From Bacteroidota bacterium (GTDB lineage Bacteria; Bacteroidota; Bacteroidia; Chitinophagales; Chitinophagaceae), in assembly GCA_005789565.1 (NCBI GenBank), contig SXXL01000017.1, positions 1 to 39,107 on the forward strand: DNA of 39,107 bases. The letters are read 5' to 3'. Each line of letters opens with the position of its first letter. Position 1 is the first letter of the stretch. The notes beneath the pieces are model-generated. The model was given only the letters and a program-made list of their open reading frames with translations. It was not told where the DNA came from and did not search any database. Both the position numbers and the translations under genes were made by a program. Of this stretch, positions 16,368 to 24,439 are shown piece after piece.

Positions 16368-17099
16368 ATGGCAGCAAAAATTCCTCCTCATGTCAGTAAA
16401 TGGGTAGACGTGGGTGTATCCTTCGGAGCATCGGTAGTAATCGTGGGTGCCCTTTTCAAAATCACACACACCAAAGGCGCCGATTTACTGCTGTGGGTGG
16501 GTTTGCTTACCGAGGCGGTGATCTTTGCCGTTTACGGAGCGCTCTATATCATTTATCCCCCGGAAGAAGCCCCCGGACATGACGAAGAGTTGTTGTCGGT
16601 GGAAGGCGTGACCAAAGCCGCTGGTGGACCAGAAGCCATGAAGGCCCTGCAGGAAAGTTTCACCAAGCTGAATGCTACGGTAGCCGGACTGAAAGACGTG
16701 ACCGATATGGCCGCTGCTTCCCAGGACTTTACCCACAAGACGCGCGAAGTAACGACCCAATTGGATGCCGTTAAGAAAGCCTACTCGGATGCTGCTAGTT
16801 CCGTAGGAGCCTTCGCCCAAGCCACTTCCGGTGCCCAGCAGTTCCACGAGCAGATCCAGGTACTCACCAAGAACCTTGCTTCGCTCAACACGATCTACGA
16901 ATTGGAATTGCAAGACAGCAACAACCATTTGAAAGCGTTGAATAACTTCTATGGCAAACTTTCCGAGGTTTCGAATACCCTGATGGGCAGCGTTGAAGAC
17001 TCCAAGAAAGTTCAAGAGCAGGTGGGCCAATTGGCCGGTAACCTGGGTCGTCTCAACAGCATCTACGGCAACATGTTGTCAGCGATGCAGGGACGCTGA
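16368..17099 (+). CDS. gldL: T9SS / gliding motor membrane protein GldL (PorL)
   Basis: A 243-residue inner-membrane protein. Two transmembrane helices (residues about 15-32 and 38-60) are followed by a long cytoplasmic, coiled-coil-rich tail with repeated NNHLKALNNFYGKLSEVSNTL and GNLGRLNSIYGNML-like segments. GldL and GldM form the proton-driven motor that powers secretion and gliding. The second helix carries Glu49 in LLTEAVIFAVYG, the position of the key protonatable glutamate known for GldL. The gene is 51 bases before gldM. A weak promoter-like CAACTTTG occurs at 16323-16330. Confidence 0.96.
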   Translation: MAAKIPPHVSKWVDVGVSFGASVVIVGALFKITHTKGADLLLWVGLLTEAVIFAVYGALYIIYPPEEAPGHDEELLSVEGVTKAAGGPEAMKALQESFTKLNATVAGLKDVTDMAAASQDFTHKTREVTTQLDAVKKAYSDAASSVGAFAQATSGAQQFHEQIQVLTKNLASLNTIYELELQDSNNHLKALNNFYGKLSEVSNTLMGSVEDSKKVQEQVGQLAGNLGRLNSIYGNMLSAMQGR

Positions 17100-17150
17100 T
17101 ATCGGGCAGACCGAAATGTGATTATTCAACCGTAATAAACGTACAGCAAC

Positions 17151-18644
17151 ATGGCTTTACCAAAAGAGCCCCGGCAGAAGATGATCAACATCATGTACTT
17201 GGTGTTGACCGCCCTGTTGGCCATCAATATATCAGCGGAGATCCTGAACGCATTCAAGACCATCAATGAAAGCTTGGAGAAGTCGAACAGCACCGTTCAG
17301 CTCTCCACCGATAAGATCTTCGAATCCCTCACCAATAAAATGGACGAGGATGCTACCCGTGAAAAGGCCACCATCTGGCAGCCCAAGGCGAAAGAGGTGA
17401 TCGCGTACACGACCGACGTATACAAATTAATCGATGACCTGAAGCGGCAATTGCTGGCGGAATCGAAAGGCGACGACGATCAAAATACGGTAACCCGTAT
17501 GCTGGTGAATGAGGGCCGCGGTAAAAAATTGTATGACGCACTACGCGATTACAAGAACAATGTGCTGAAGGATTCCGCCATCCGGGCACAGTTCGAGAAA
17601 AGCCTTCCGATTTCTCTGGAGAAACCCAAGAATACCGACAAACCCGATTGGGAGAAGGCGTATTTCTACATGGCCCCCACCGTCGGTGCGCTGAGTATCC
17701 TGAGCAAATTCCAGAACGACATTCGCAATGCAGAGAACAAGATCGTTACGTTCTGTCACGAGCAGGTCGGTAAGGTAGAACTCCGGTTCGATGCCTTCGA
17801 GGCGATCGTGGGACAGAGCTCCCGTTATCTCATGCCGGGACAAGAATTGGAGATCACCGCCGGATTGGGAGCGTTCAGCCGCTCGAAGTTGCCCACAGTA
17901 ACCATCAATGGTTCCAACGTAGCCCTTAACGATAAGGGAATGGCGATCTACAAGACTACCGCCACCGGTGTGGGCAGCCGCACCGTGAACGTCACCGTGT
18001 CCTTTACAGACCAGGACGGTAATCCTCAAACCCGAACCATTCCCATCGAGTATACCGTCGGATCGGCCAATGCCTCCATCGCACTCGATAAGATGAACGT
18101 ATTGTATATCGGCGTCGACAACCCCATCACCATTGCGGCCAGCGGCGGCGGAGATGACAAAGTGCGCGCCGAGATCATCGGCGGCGGCGGTCAACTGACC
18201 CGTCTCGGAAACGGTAAATTCAATTGCCGCGTGAACCAGCTCACCGACAAATGCCTCATCAACGTGTACGTCGATGACAAGCTGGCCGGCGCTTCCGAAT
18301 TCCGGGTGCAGCCCTTACCCATCGCACAGGCTTATGTGGGTGGAAAATCGAGCGGTGAGCAAGTAACGGCCGGCGAATTTCGTTCGCAAGCCGGGGTCGG
18401 TGCCGGTATTATTAATTTCCCCTTCGAACTCAAGTATAACGTCGTTAGCTTCAACTTTCTGTGCGATACCGATGATGATATCGTTAACATCGCGAACGCA
18501 GGCGCCGCCTTCACCCCGCAGGTGCAAGGAGCGATCAAGCAACATGTGAAACCGGGTCGGATGGTGACGATCGAGGAGATCAAAGTAAAAGGTCCGGATG
18601 GTCGGGTCAATAAAGCCCCTGCCCTGGTGTACTATATTCAATAA
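17151..18644 (+). CDS. gldM: T9SS / gliding motor protein GldM (PorM)
   Basis: A 497-residue protein with a short cytoplasmic N-terminus (MALPKEPRQKM), one membrane helix (residues about 11-31, INIMYLVLTALLAINISAEIL) and a large periplasmic part made of an alpha-helical domain D1 (about 35-220) followed by Ig-like domains D2-D4. The YLMPGQELEITAGLGAFS and VNVTVSFTDQDGNPQTRTIPIEYTVG segments are typical of D2. Arg8 precedes the helix at the position of the conserved Arg that pairs with the GldL glutamate. The dimeric GldM shaft crosses the periplasm to contact the GldKN ring. It is separated from gldN by nine bases. Confidence 0.96.
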   Translation: MALPKEPRQKMINIMYLVLTALLAINISAEILNAFKTINESLEKSNSTVQLSTDKIFESLTNKMDEDATREKATIWQPKAKEVIAYTTDVYKLIDDLKRQLLAESKGDDDQNTVTRMLVNEGRGKKLYDALRDYKNNVLKDSAIRAQFEKSLPISLEKPKNTDKPDWEKAYFYMAPTVGALSILSKFQNDIRNAENKIVTFCHEQVGKVELRFDAFEAIVGQSSRYLMPGQELEITAGLGAFSRSKLPTVTINGSNVALNDKGMAIYKTTATGVGSRTVNVTVSFTDQDGNPQTRTIPIEYTVGSANASIALDKMNVLYIGVDNPITIAASGGGDDKVRAEIIGGGGQLTRLGNGKFNCRVNQLTDKCLINVYVDDKLAGASEFRVQPLPIAQAYVGGKSSGEQVTAGEFRSQAGVGAGIINFPFELKYNVVSFNFLCDTDDDIVNIANAGAAFTPQVQGAIKQHVKPGRMVTIEEIKVKGPDGRVNKAPALVYYIQ

Positions 18645-18653
18645 ATTTTGGTT

Positions 18654-19703
18654 ATGAAAGGAAAATTCATCGTACTCGGATTGTTGCTTGGTGGCTTGCT
18701 GTTGCAAGTCAACCCTGCCGACGCACAGCGTCGTGGTGGCCGGGGCGGACGAGGCGGCGGCGGTGCAGATACCACCCGGACAACACCCGCTCCTGCTACC
18801 GATACTACCGGAAATCCGCAGAACAATAATAACAACGGACAACCGCCCAACTACGATCCTTACGCAAACCTGCCGATCACCTATGATACGGTCAGCGCTA
18901 CCGGTGGACCCACCATCTCCCTGCGCAACGACAACGCCTATGAAAAAGGACTGGTGCGTGATCGGAAGCCGTTGGATTATGAGCACCTGCGCTGGGACGA
19001 TGCCCTCTACGCCGAGAAAGTATGGCGCGAGTTGGACCTGCGGGAGAAAATGAATAAGGTTTTCACCTACAAAGCCGTCGAAGATGACGGTAACCAGATG
19101 TTCGTGGCCATGCTGATGGATGCCGTAACCAGCGGTAAGATTACCGCCTTTGCGGACGATCGGTTTACGACGCCACTGACCGTTTCGGATGTTTTTCAAA
19201 AGACCGCCGGCGGATTGGATACTGCCCTTGTCCGGGATCTGAATGACATCAATAGACCCGTTGGTCGAACCGTTACCCGAAAAAGCTTTAACCCGGACGA
19301 TGTCGTAAAGATCCGCCTGAAAGAAGAGTGGGTATTCGACCGTGAGTCGAGCCGCATGTTCGTCCGTATTTTGGGCATCGGCTTGCTGAAGACCGAATAT
19401 GTACCCAATACCAAACGTGAACGCGGTACGTCCTCCTTGTTCTGGGTCTATTATCCCGATGTACGCCCCATGTTGGTAAAAGCTGAAGTATACAATCCGA
19501 AGAATATGGGACAAAACCGGATGACCTGGGAAGAATTGTTCGAAAGCCGGATGTTCAGCAGCTACATCGTGAAATCAACGATCGATAATCCCTCCAATGC
19601 CTTTATCCGCAACCTGATCGATAACGACATCCTCCGTTTGCTGGAAGGCGATAATATCAAGGAAAAGATCTTCAATTTTGAACAAGACCTCTGGTCGTAC
19701 TGA
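18654..19703 (+). CDS. gldN: T9SS / gliding ring protein GldN (PorN)
   Basis: A 349-residue periplasmic protein with a signal peptide ending at about ADAQ (residue 24) and a conserved GldN domain from about residue 85 (DNAYEKGLVRDRKPLDYEHLRWDDALYAEKVWRELDLREKMNK) to the C-terminus (FESRMFSSYIVKSTIDNPSN). It binds GldK in the outer-membrane-attached ring and GldM. The ATG at 18654 is chosen; a TTG at 18648 is in frame but adds only two residues. Just after the signal peptide comes a low-complexity stretch of about 45 residues, first Arg/Gly-rich (RRGGRGGRGGGG), then Thr/Pro/Asn-rich (NPQNNNNNGQPP). This is likely a flexible or disordered linker. The terminator follows about 30 bases behind the stop. 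Confidence 0.95.
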   Translation: MKGKFIVLGLLLGGLLLQVNPADAQRRGGRGGRGGGGADTTRTTPAPATDTTGNPQNNNNNGQPPNYDPYANLPITYDTVSATGGPTISLRNDNAYEKGLVRDRKPLDYEHLRWDDALYAEKVWRELDLREKMNKVFTYKAVEDDGNQMFVAMLMDAVTSGKITAFADDRFTTPLTVSDVFQKTAGGLDTALVRDLNDINRPVGRTVTRKSFNPDDVVKIRLKEEWVFDRESSRMFVRILGIGLLKTEYVPNTKRERGTSSLFWVYYPDVRPMLVKAEVYNPKNMGQNRMTWEELFESRMFSSYIVKSTIDNPSNAFIRNLIDNDILRLLEGDNIKEKIFNFEQDLWSY

Positions 19704-19731
19704 TTCCGAGATCGTTCATGCTATCCTATTG

Positions 19732-19759
19732 AATCCTGCCTTCGGGCGGGATTTTTTTT
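19732..19759 (+). terminator. Intrinsic terminator of gldKLMN
   Basis: AATCCTGCC pairs with GGCGGGATT over a TTCG tetraloop (one G-T pair) and is followed by a run of T. Position and form are those of a classic rho-independent terminator. Confidence 0.9.
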
Positions 19760-19770
19760 ACCCGGGGAGG

Positions 19771-19825
19771 GAGTTTGAAGCGTTTGAAAAGTTTGAGAAG
19801 TTTGAAAAGTTTGAGGAGTTTGAGG
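19771..19825. repeat. GTTTGARRA nonamer tandem repeat
   Basis: Six degenerate nine-base units of the form GTTTGA(A/G)(A/G)(A/G) follow each other without spacing between the gldN terminator and the uvrC end. No full inverted arm was seen; only a short TCCTCTCAAA at about 19878-19887 is complementary. Confidence 0.75.
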
Positions 19826-19985
19826 GATTTTGTAATGCAATAAATTGATATTCAATGTTTTGTGATGTAAAAAAAAGTCCTCTCAAATTAGGCTAACGTA
19901 AAAAAATATGTATTTTCGGACTGGTTTTTCATAGGATATTGGATTTTAACGGGGCTGAATGTCTATTCAGGCCCCTTTTTTTATT
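19826..19985 (+). other. AT-rich stretch with promoter-like octamer and second terminator; possible small RNA
   Basis: The gldN-uvrC gap totals 300 bases. Beyond the first terminator and the nonamer repeat it holds an AT-rich section, the octamer TATTTTCG at 19911-19918 (one mismatch to TAnnTTTG) and a second strong hairpin with T-run at 19951-19985. A transcript from about 19922 to 19985 would be roughly 60 nucleotides. No open frame with a plausible start was seen in it. Confidence 0.35.
19951..19985 (+). terminator. Second intrinsic terminator in the gldN-uvrC gap
   Basis: GGGGCTGAAT pairs with ATTCAGGCCCC (one bulged base) around a GTCT loop, followed by seven T on the plus strand. On the minus strand the stem is not followed by a T-run, so it does not serve uvrC well. 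It is either a backup terminator or the end of a small RNA. Confidence 0.85.
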
Positions 19986-20003
19986 TTATCTGTTTAAGAA
20001 GAC

Positions 20004-21809
20004 TCAATCATTCTTTCGAAAATAGTCAACAATCTTTCGGGCCTTGGCTGGTCCCACTACCTCAGCCAATGCGCCCACTTCTTGTTCCTGGATATTTCGA
20101 ACCGAGCGAAAATGGGTCAATAGTTCTTCCGCGGTTTGCTTGCCGATCCCAGGAATATTTTCCAGCTCGTTGTGGATCGCCCCTTTGCTGCGGAGTTGTT
20201 GGTGGAAGCTGAGTCCGTGTTGGTGCACGGCGTCGCGGATGCGGCGGATCAAGAGCAGGGAGGGATTGCGGTAATCCAGTTTCAGCGATTCACTGTCGCC
20301 CGTAAAAAAGATCTCCTCTACATTCTTGGCCAGTCCGATTAAGGTCATCTGTCCCGACAACCCCAATTCCTGAATCGACTGTTGGGCGGCGTTCAATTGG
20401 CCTTTTCCGCCATCGATGATCACCAGCTGGGGAAATGGTCCGCCTTCTCGCAAAAGCCGTTGGTAGCGTCGGGTCACGGCCTCCTGCATCGAGGCAAAGT
20501 CGTTGATCCCAACCACCGAGCGAATGTGGAACTGACGATAATCCTTCCGACTGGGCTTTCCATTCTTGAAACAGACCATCGCTGAAACCGGATAGCTGCC
20601 CTGAAAATTGGAGTTATCGAAGCATTCAATGTGTCGGGGCAGGTTCGAAAGTTGCAGATCTTCCTGCACCTGTTCCAACAACGCATCCCCCGACAAGACA
20701 TCCAGGTCCGTTTGCTTCCATTTGGTCGATATCCAATGCTGGATGTGGTGCAGGAGGTTTTTGTGTGCCAGATCCAACAACGCTTTTTTATCGCCGGCCC
20801 GGGGCAGGGTGACCCGCACCGAGGCATCGGGATACTCGATCCGCTCCGATACCACGATCTCGTTCGCCGAAGAGCCCAGCCGTTCGCGCAGTTGAGCGAT
20901 CCCGGCCAGCAGCCGTTCGCTCGAGGCGGAACCGAGCGGATCCTCTACCCGGGTAGCATGCGTCTGCACGATGGCGCCGTTACGCACCATCAGGTAGCTG
21001 ATAAAAAAATGACCTTGTTGTTCTTTTCCGGCAAATACATCCACTTCCTTGACCCGGGCATTGGCTACGACCGAACGGGACCGATAATTTTCCAGAAACC
21101 GTAGTTTTTGTCGGCACCGCTCAGCTTCCTCGTATCGCCACGCAGCTACGGCCGCTTTCATTTGTGCACGAACCTCCTCCATCACTGGCTTCAGATTTCC
21201 CTTGAGCAGATCACGGATCTGTCGGATGCCGTTGGCATAGGATTCAGCCGATTGATGTCCCGCACAAGGGCCCAAACAATTCCCCAAATGATACTCGAGA
21301 CAAACTTTGAATTTTCCTTTCTCGATCGACTTAGGATACAGGGCCAATGAACAGGTCCGAAGCGGTACGATCTGTTTCACGAATTCCAGCAATTCTCGTA
21401 CCTGCTGGGTATGCGTGAAGGGTCCCAGATACTCCGATCCGTCATCGAATTTTTTTCGGGTGAGGAAGATGCGAGGAAAGGGTTCTTTCTTGATGACGAT
21501 CCACGGGTAGGTTTTATCATCTTTCAGCCGAATGTTGTAGCGGGGCTGGAATTCCTTGATGAGACTATTCTCGAGGTGAAAGGCATCTTCTTCGGAATGG
21601 ACGGTGGTGAATTGAATGCGCCGGATGCGTTTGACCAATTCCCGAGTCTTGTTGGACTCCAAATCTTTTTGAAAATACGAACGAACCCGGTTGCGCAGGT
21701 TCTTCGCTTTGCCCACATAGATCAGCTCCCCTTGCTCATCAAAATATTGATAAACACCGGGACCGGTCGGTAGTCCCGCTACCACCGATGGAAGCGATTC
21801 AGGTGTCAT
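20004..21809 (-). CDS. uvrC: Excinuclease ABC subunit C
   Basis: UvrC makes the dual incisions in nucleotide excision repair. In its 601 residues the N-terminal GIY-YIG nuclease is visible (GPGVYQYFDEQGELIYVGKAKNLRNRVRSYF, residues about 16-46), then the UVR domain (about 200-240, KPVMEEVRAQMKAAVAAWRYEEAERCRQKL), the RNase H-like second nuclease (IECFDNSNFQGSYPVSAMVCF and VIIDGGKGQLNAA segments) and a C-terminal helix-hairpin-helix (LENIPGIGKQTAEELLTHF). Length is normal. The start is four bases behind the stop of the small lipoprotein gene upstream, so they are probably co-transcribed. Confidence 0.97.
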   Translation of the reverse strand: MTPESLPSVVAGLPTGPGVYQYFDEQGELIYVGKAKNLRNRVRSYFQKDLESNKTRELVKRIRRIQFTTVHSEEDAFHLENSLIKEFQPRYNIRLKDDKTYPWIVIKKEPFPRIFLTRKKFDDGSEYLGPFTHTQQVRELLEFVKQIVPLRTCSLALYPKSIEKGKFKVCLEYHLGNCLGPCAGHQSAESYANGIRQIRDLLKGNLKPVMEEVRAQMKAAVAAWRYEEAERCRQKLRFLENYRSRSVVANARVKEVDVFAGKEQQGHFFISYLMVRNGAIVQTHATRVEDPLGSASSERLLAGIAQLRERLGSSANEIVVSERIEYPDASVRVTLPRAGDKKALLDLAHKNLLHHIQHWISTKWKQTDLDVLSGDALLEQVQEDLQLSNLPRHIECFDNSNFQGSYPVSAMVCFKNGKPSRKDYRQFHIRSVVGINDFASMQEAVTRRYQRLLREGGPFPQLVIIDGGKGQLNAAQQSIQELGLSGQMTLIGLAKNVEEIFFTGDSESLKLDYRNPSLLLIRRIRDAVHQHGLSFHQQLRSKGAIHNELENIPGIGKQTAEELLTHFRSVRNIQEQEVGALAEVVGPAKARKIVDYFRKND

Positions 21810-21813
21810 AGTA

Positions 21814-22368
21814 TTATTCGTTCCAACTCCATTTGGTCGTTTGCACTTGCTCGGTCCCGCCCGGTTTGCGGATGAGCCGGGTGCGGGTGCAATTCTTGTC
21901 CATTTGCCAGATCAACTGCACCTGTTCAAAGCCATTACGATCGCTGTGGCGACGCAGTGCCAAAATGGTCCGGGTTTGATCGCCGGTGGCCAGATTCGGT
22001 TCTACGAACAGTTCAATGCTCTGAACCGGCTGTTTGTTCGGATCGATCGCCGTATACGAAATGATCGCCCGGTTGGTGAGGTCCTCGTACCGCGTTTCTT
22101 CCACAAACGCACGGGCTTGTTCGGGATCGCTCAGATCTGGCAGCTGTAAAAAATCGGAGACCTCCGCTCGAAAGTTTTCGCGCGCGATGAAGGCCGTATC
22201 GGTTGGCAGCGAGTCGATCGTGGTGTATCGTTTGATCGAGTAGAGGGATGTATCGATCTGTCGAACCTGCTGCTCGATCCACGAGGGAGCCGAAATGAAT
22301 TTCTTTTTCGGTTCAGGTTGTTGGCAAGCCTGGCAGGTGACAATTAAGAGGAGGAGCCATACGCGCAT
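21814..22368 (-). CDS. Putative lipoprotein of unknown function
   Basis: A 184-residue protein beginning MRVWLLLLIVTCQACQQ, a short hydrophobic leader with a lipobox-like end at Cys13 or Cys16, so probably a lipoprotein. The mature part is charged and mostly alpha/beta with no motif I recognise. ATG 22368 is chosen over an in-frame TTG at 22374 because a perfect TAnnTTTG octamer (22372-22379) overlaps the latter. It lies four bases before uvrC on the same strand; the linkage does not obviously explain its job. Confidence 0.7.
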   Translation of the reverse strand: MRVWLLLLIVTCQACQQPEPKKKFISAPSWIEQQVRQIDTSLYSIKRYTTIDSLPTDTAFIARENFRAEVSDFLQLPDLSDPEQARAFVEETRYEDLTNRAIISYTAIDPNKQPVQSIELFVEPNLATGDQTRTILALRRHSDRNGFEQVQLIWQMDKNCTRTRLIRKPGGTEQVQTTKWSWNE

Positions 22369-22371
22369 GCC

Positions 22372-22379
22372 CAAAATTA
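22372..22379 (-). promoter_or_regulatory. Promoter -7 element of the lipoprotein-uvrC unit
   Basis: On the minus strand TAATTTTG ends three bases before the ATG at 22368. Normal spacing would place the transcription start at or inside the start codon, so a leaderless mRNA is predicted. Confidence 0.55.
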
Positions 22380-22403
22380 CCGCATCCGGCGGCTTGGGGG
22401 ATG

Positions 22404-23810
22404 TTAAAGTCCCACGCCCAATTTTATCCCCACATCGAACAAATGCTCGCTGACGGGATAGGCTTTTTCATAACTGGAGAGGATCTGGTAACGGGCTTGG
22501 GGCCCCAGGGTCCACCGTGTTTTTCCGCGCTGGAATCCAATGAAGGTTTCCAGCTGGCCATTCAGGTTCCAGCGACGAACCAGAGAGGGCACCTCCAGGT
22601 AGTTCTTATAATCGGTCGAAAGAATATAGGCCCTGTTGCTCAAGATATACGTAGGCTGCAGGGTGGAACCGATACCCCAACTCCATTTTTTATTTCCGGC
22701 CACTTGGTATTGGAAGCCGATCGGGGCGGAGACCGAGAAATAAAAATTCGCCAGCCAATTGGCCCAGGCACCACCCGAGCTTCGGTAGTTGGTAAACGAG
22801 GAAACCGATCCGGTTCCGCCTCCGTTGTTGAGTCCGATCGTCGCCACTTCCTGGCTGCCACGATAGGCCCGGATATCATATTTATTGATGTTGAATTGCA
22901 ATCCCGCGACCAGATCTACGTGTTTGGTCAGCCGCCGGTTGGCCAGCAGTCCGAATTGCAATCCCATATCCGGCTTGTGATTCACCACCGTTTCCAGTTC
23001 CGGAGCAGCCAGTGCGGGCGCCGGACTCATCAAGGAGCGTGCCGCTTGTAAGGCAGTCGCATTTTCGACGAGGTGACGGTAGCTGATAGTGGGACTAACG
23101 CTCAACTGTACTTTCCAACTCTTTCGCGTGCGGTTGCCCTTATAGGAATTGATCACACTTTCGATGGTTTGGAGCTGTTCGGGCAACTCGGTTACCGTCT
23201 CGGTTTTCCGAGCCGTTGTGTTTTCTTCGACAACGGCGGATAGATTCGATGCCGGAATAACCGTTGTAGTTGGCGGAAGATCGATGCGGTCGATGACCGA
23301 AACGATCGGTTTGATCGACCGATTGCCGACCAGCGTGGGGAGGATGGATCGACCGCGCTCAGGCCGCACCGGATCGGCTGCCGCAGTCACGCCCCAGAAC
23401 TCATCGGTATACTCCTGCACGTCGGTGTTCGTGCCTGCTGCGTCGGAAGCCTGTATCAGGAAGGTGAGCGAAGATTCCTCCGGTTTATTTTGTGCTTTTC
23501 GGAAGGGCGAGGCGATCTTGGGTTCATCCGTGTTGCTACCGACCGAAGGGGTTTGGAGGGATGTACGCTTCGCTGACAGGTTAGCCGTACGGGAAGCATA
23601 ATTGATGGGCAGATCGGGCTGATCCATCATGACCCAAGTAACGCTGGCGCTGATGATCCCCAACGCTGTCAGGACGAACGGAAGCCAACGTCGACGTCGG
23701 AGCCGGGTTTGGATGCGTTCCCAAACCGATTCATCGGCATAGAGTCGATGCCGATCGGTCTCCTCGCGGAGCCAATGTTCAAATTCGGTATGGTGGTGTT
23801 CGTTCGACAT
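22404..23810 (-). CDS. Membrane-anchored protein with anti-sigma-like N-terminus and C-terminal outer-membrane beta-barrel-like domain
   Basis: A 468-residue protein. Residues 1-41 are hydrophilic with HWLREETDRHRLYADESVWERI, resembling the cytoplasmic segment of small Bacteroidota anti-sigma-like proteins, and end in RLRRRRW, a strong positive-inside signal. One membrane helix follows (about 43-62). Residues about 63-230 are a Ser/Thr/Pro-rich linker of low complexity. From about 231 (SWKVQLSVSPTISYRHL) to the end there are alternating amphipathic strands with Gly/aromatic turns as in outer-membrane beta-barrel (PorT/OmpW-like) proteins. It is encoded three bases behind the ECF sigma factor, so both are co-translated. 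I infer a regulator of that sigma factor, possibly sensing the envelope; alternatively it is an effector under its control. No catalytic motif. Confidence 0.7.
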   Translation of the reverse strand: MSNEHHHTEFEHWLREETDRHRLYADESVWERIQTRLRRRRWLPFVLTALGIISASVTWVMMDQPDLPINYASRTANLSAKRTSLQTPSVGSNTDEPKIASPFRKAQNKPEESSLTFLIQASDAAGTNTDVQEYTDEFWGVTAAADPVRPERGRSILPTLVGNRSIKPIVSVIDRIDLPPTTTVIPASNLSAVVEENTTARKTETVTELPEQLQTIESVINSYKGNRTRKSWKVQLSVSPTISYRHLVENATALQAARSLMSPAPALAAPELETVVNHKPDMGLQFGLLANRRLTKHVDLVAGLQFNINKYDIRAYRGSQEVATIGLNNGGGTGSVSSFTNYRSSGGAWANWLANFYFSVSAPIGFQYQVAGNKKWSWGIGSTLQPTYILSNRAYILSTDYKNYLEVPSLVRRWNLNGQLETFIGFQRGKTRWTLGPQARYQILSSYEKAYPVSEHLFDVGIKLGVGL

Positions 23811-23813
23811 GGA

Positions 23814-24389
23814 TCATCGGGTAGCAACCAGCCACTCGGACTTTTGTTTGTGTGGTGGTAAAATATTGCGCTGGATCAACAGGGTTTCCAGCAGGTTTTT
23901 GGCTCTTGTATACTGACTTCGACTGGTACTTTCCTCAATGTCCAGGATCTCTCCGATCTCCCGGTGACTGTATCCTTCAATGGCGAACAGATTCAGGACG
24001 GTCCGATATCCGACGGGTAACAACCGGATACATTCCGTGATCTGTTTGGCTTGCACGATTGAGGGGATCGCTTCAGAACGAGTCGGTATTCCGTGAGCAT
24101 GGATCAGGTCCAGGTTCTCCTGAAACTTTTTGTTCTTCTTCAAGTGATTGATGCACGTGTGCACCATGATGCGACGTATCCAGCCTTCAAACGATCCTCT
24201 TCCCTCAAAGGAACCGATCTGAAAAAAAACCTTCACGAATCCTTCTTGCAACATGTCCTCCGCATCTTCCCGATTTACCGCGTAGCGGTGACAAACCGCC
24301 AGCATCTTGGGACTGTATCGATCGTACAATTCCCGCTGTGCCGACAGGTCTTTGCGCAGACAACCTTGTATCAGGGCCTGATCGTTCAT
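23814..24389 (-). CDS. ECF-family RNA polymerase sigma factor
   Basis: A 191-residue sigma-70 family protein with region 2 at about residues 20-85 (RELYDRYSPKMLAVCHRYAVNREDAEDMLQEGFVKVF, then WIRRIMVHTCINHLKK) and region 4 at about 115-172 (LPVGYRTVLNLFAIEGYSHREIGEILDIEESTSRSQYTRAKNLL). There is no region 1 or 3, which is the ECF layout. ATG 24389 (MNDQALIQGC) is the natural start although the frame runs open to 24674, inside the receptor gene. It follows the haem-type receptor by 50 bases and precedes the beta-barrel/anti-sigma-like gene with a three-base gap. Confidence 0.95.
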   Translation of the reverse strand: MNDQALIQGCLRKDLSAQRELYDRYSPKMLAVCHRYAVNREDAEDMLQEGFVKVFFQIGSFEGRGSFEGWIRRIMVHTCINHLKKNKKFQENLDLIHAHGIPTRSEAIPSIVQAKQITECIRLLPVGYRTVLNLFAIEGYSHREIGEILDIEESTSRSQYTRAKNLLETLLIQRNILPPHKQKSEWLVATR

Positions 24390-24439
24390 TTCTACCCTCA
24401 ATGTAAGAAAATTCTGACAGGAAAAAGTATGACCGGGAT

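Noticed and set aside
18315-19514. 399-codon minus-strand open frame across gldM and gldN
   Set aside because: It runs opposite two well-supported genes and shows no domain or translation-start context.
24390-24439. Promoter of the sigma factor in the 50-base gap
   Set aside because: TACATTGA- and TACTTTTT-like octamers exist but match the consensus only partly, so no specific element is called.
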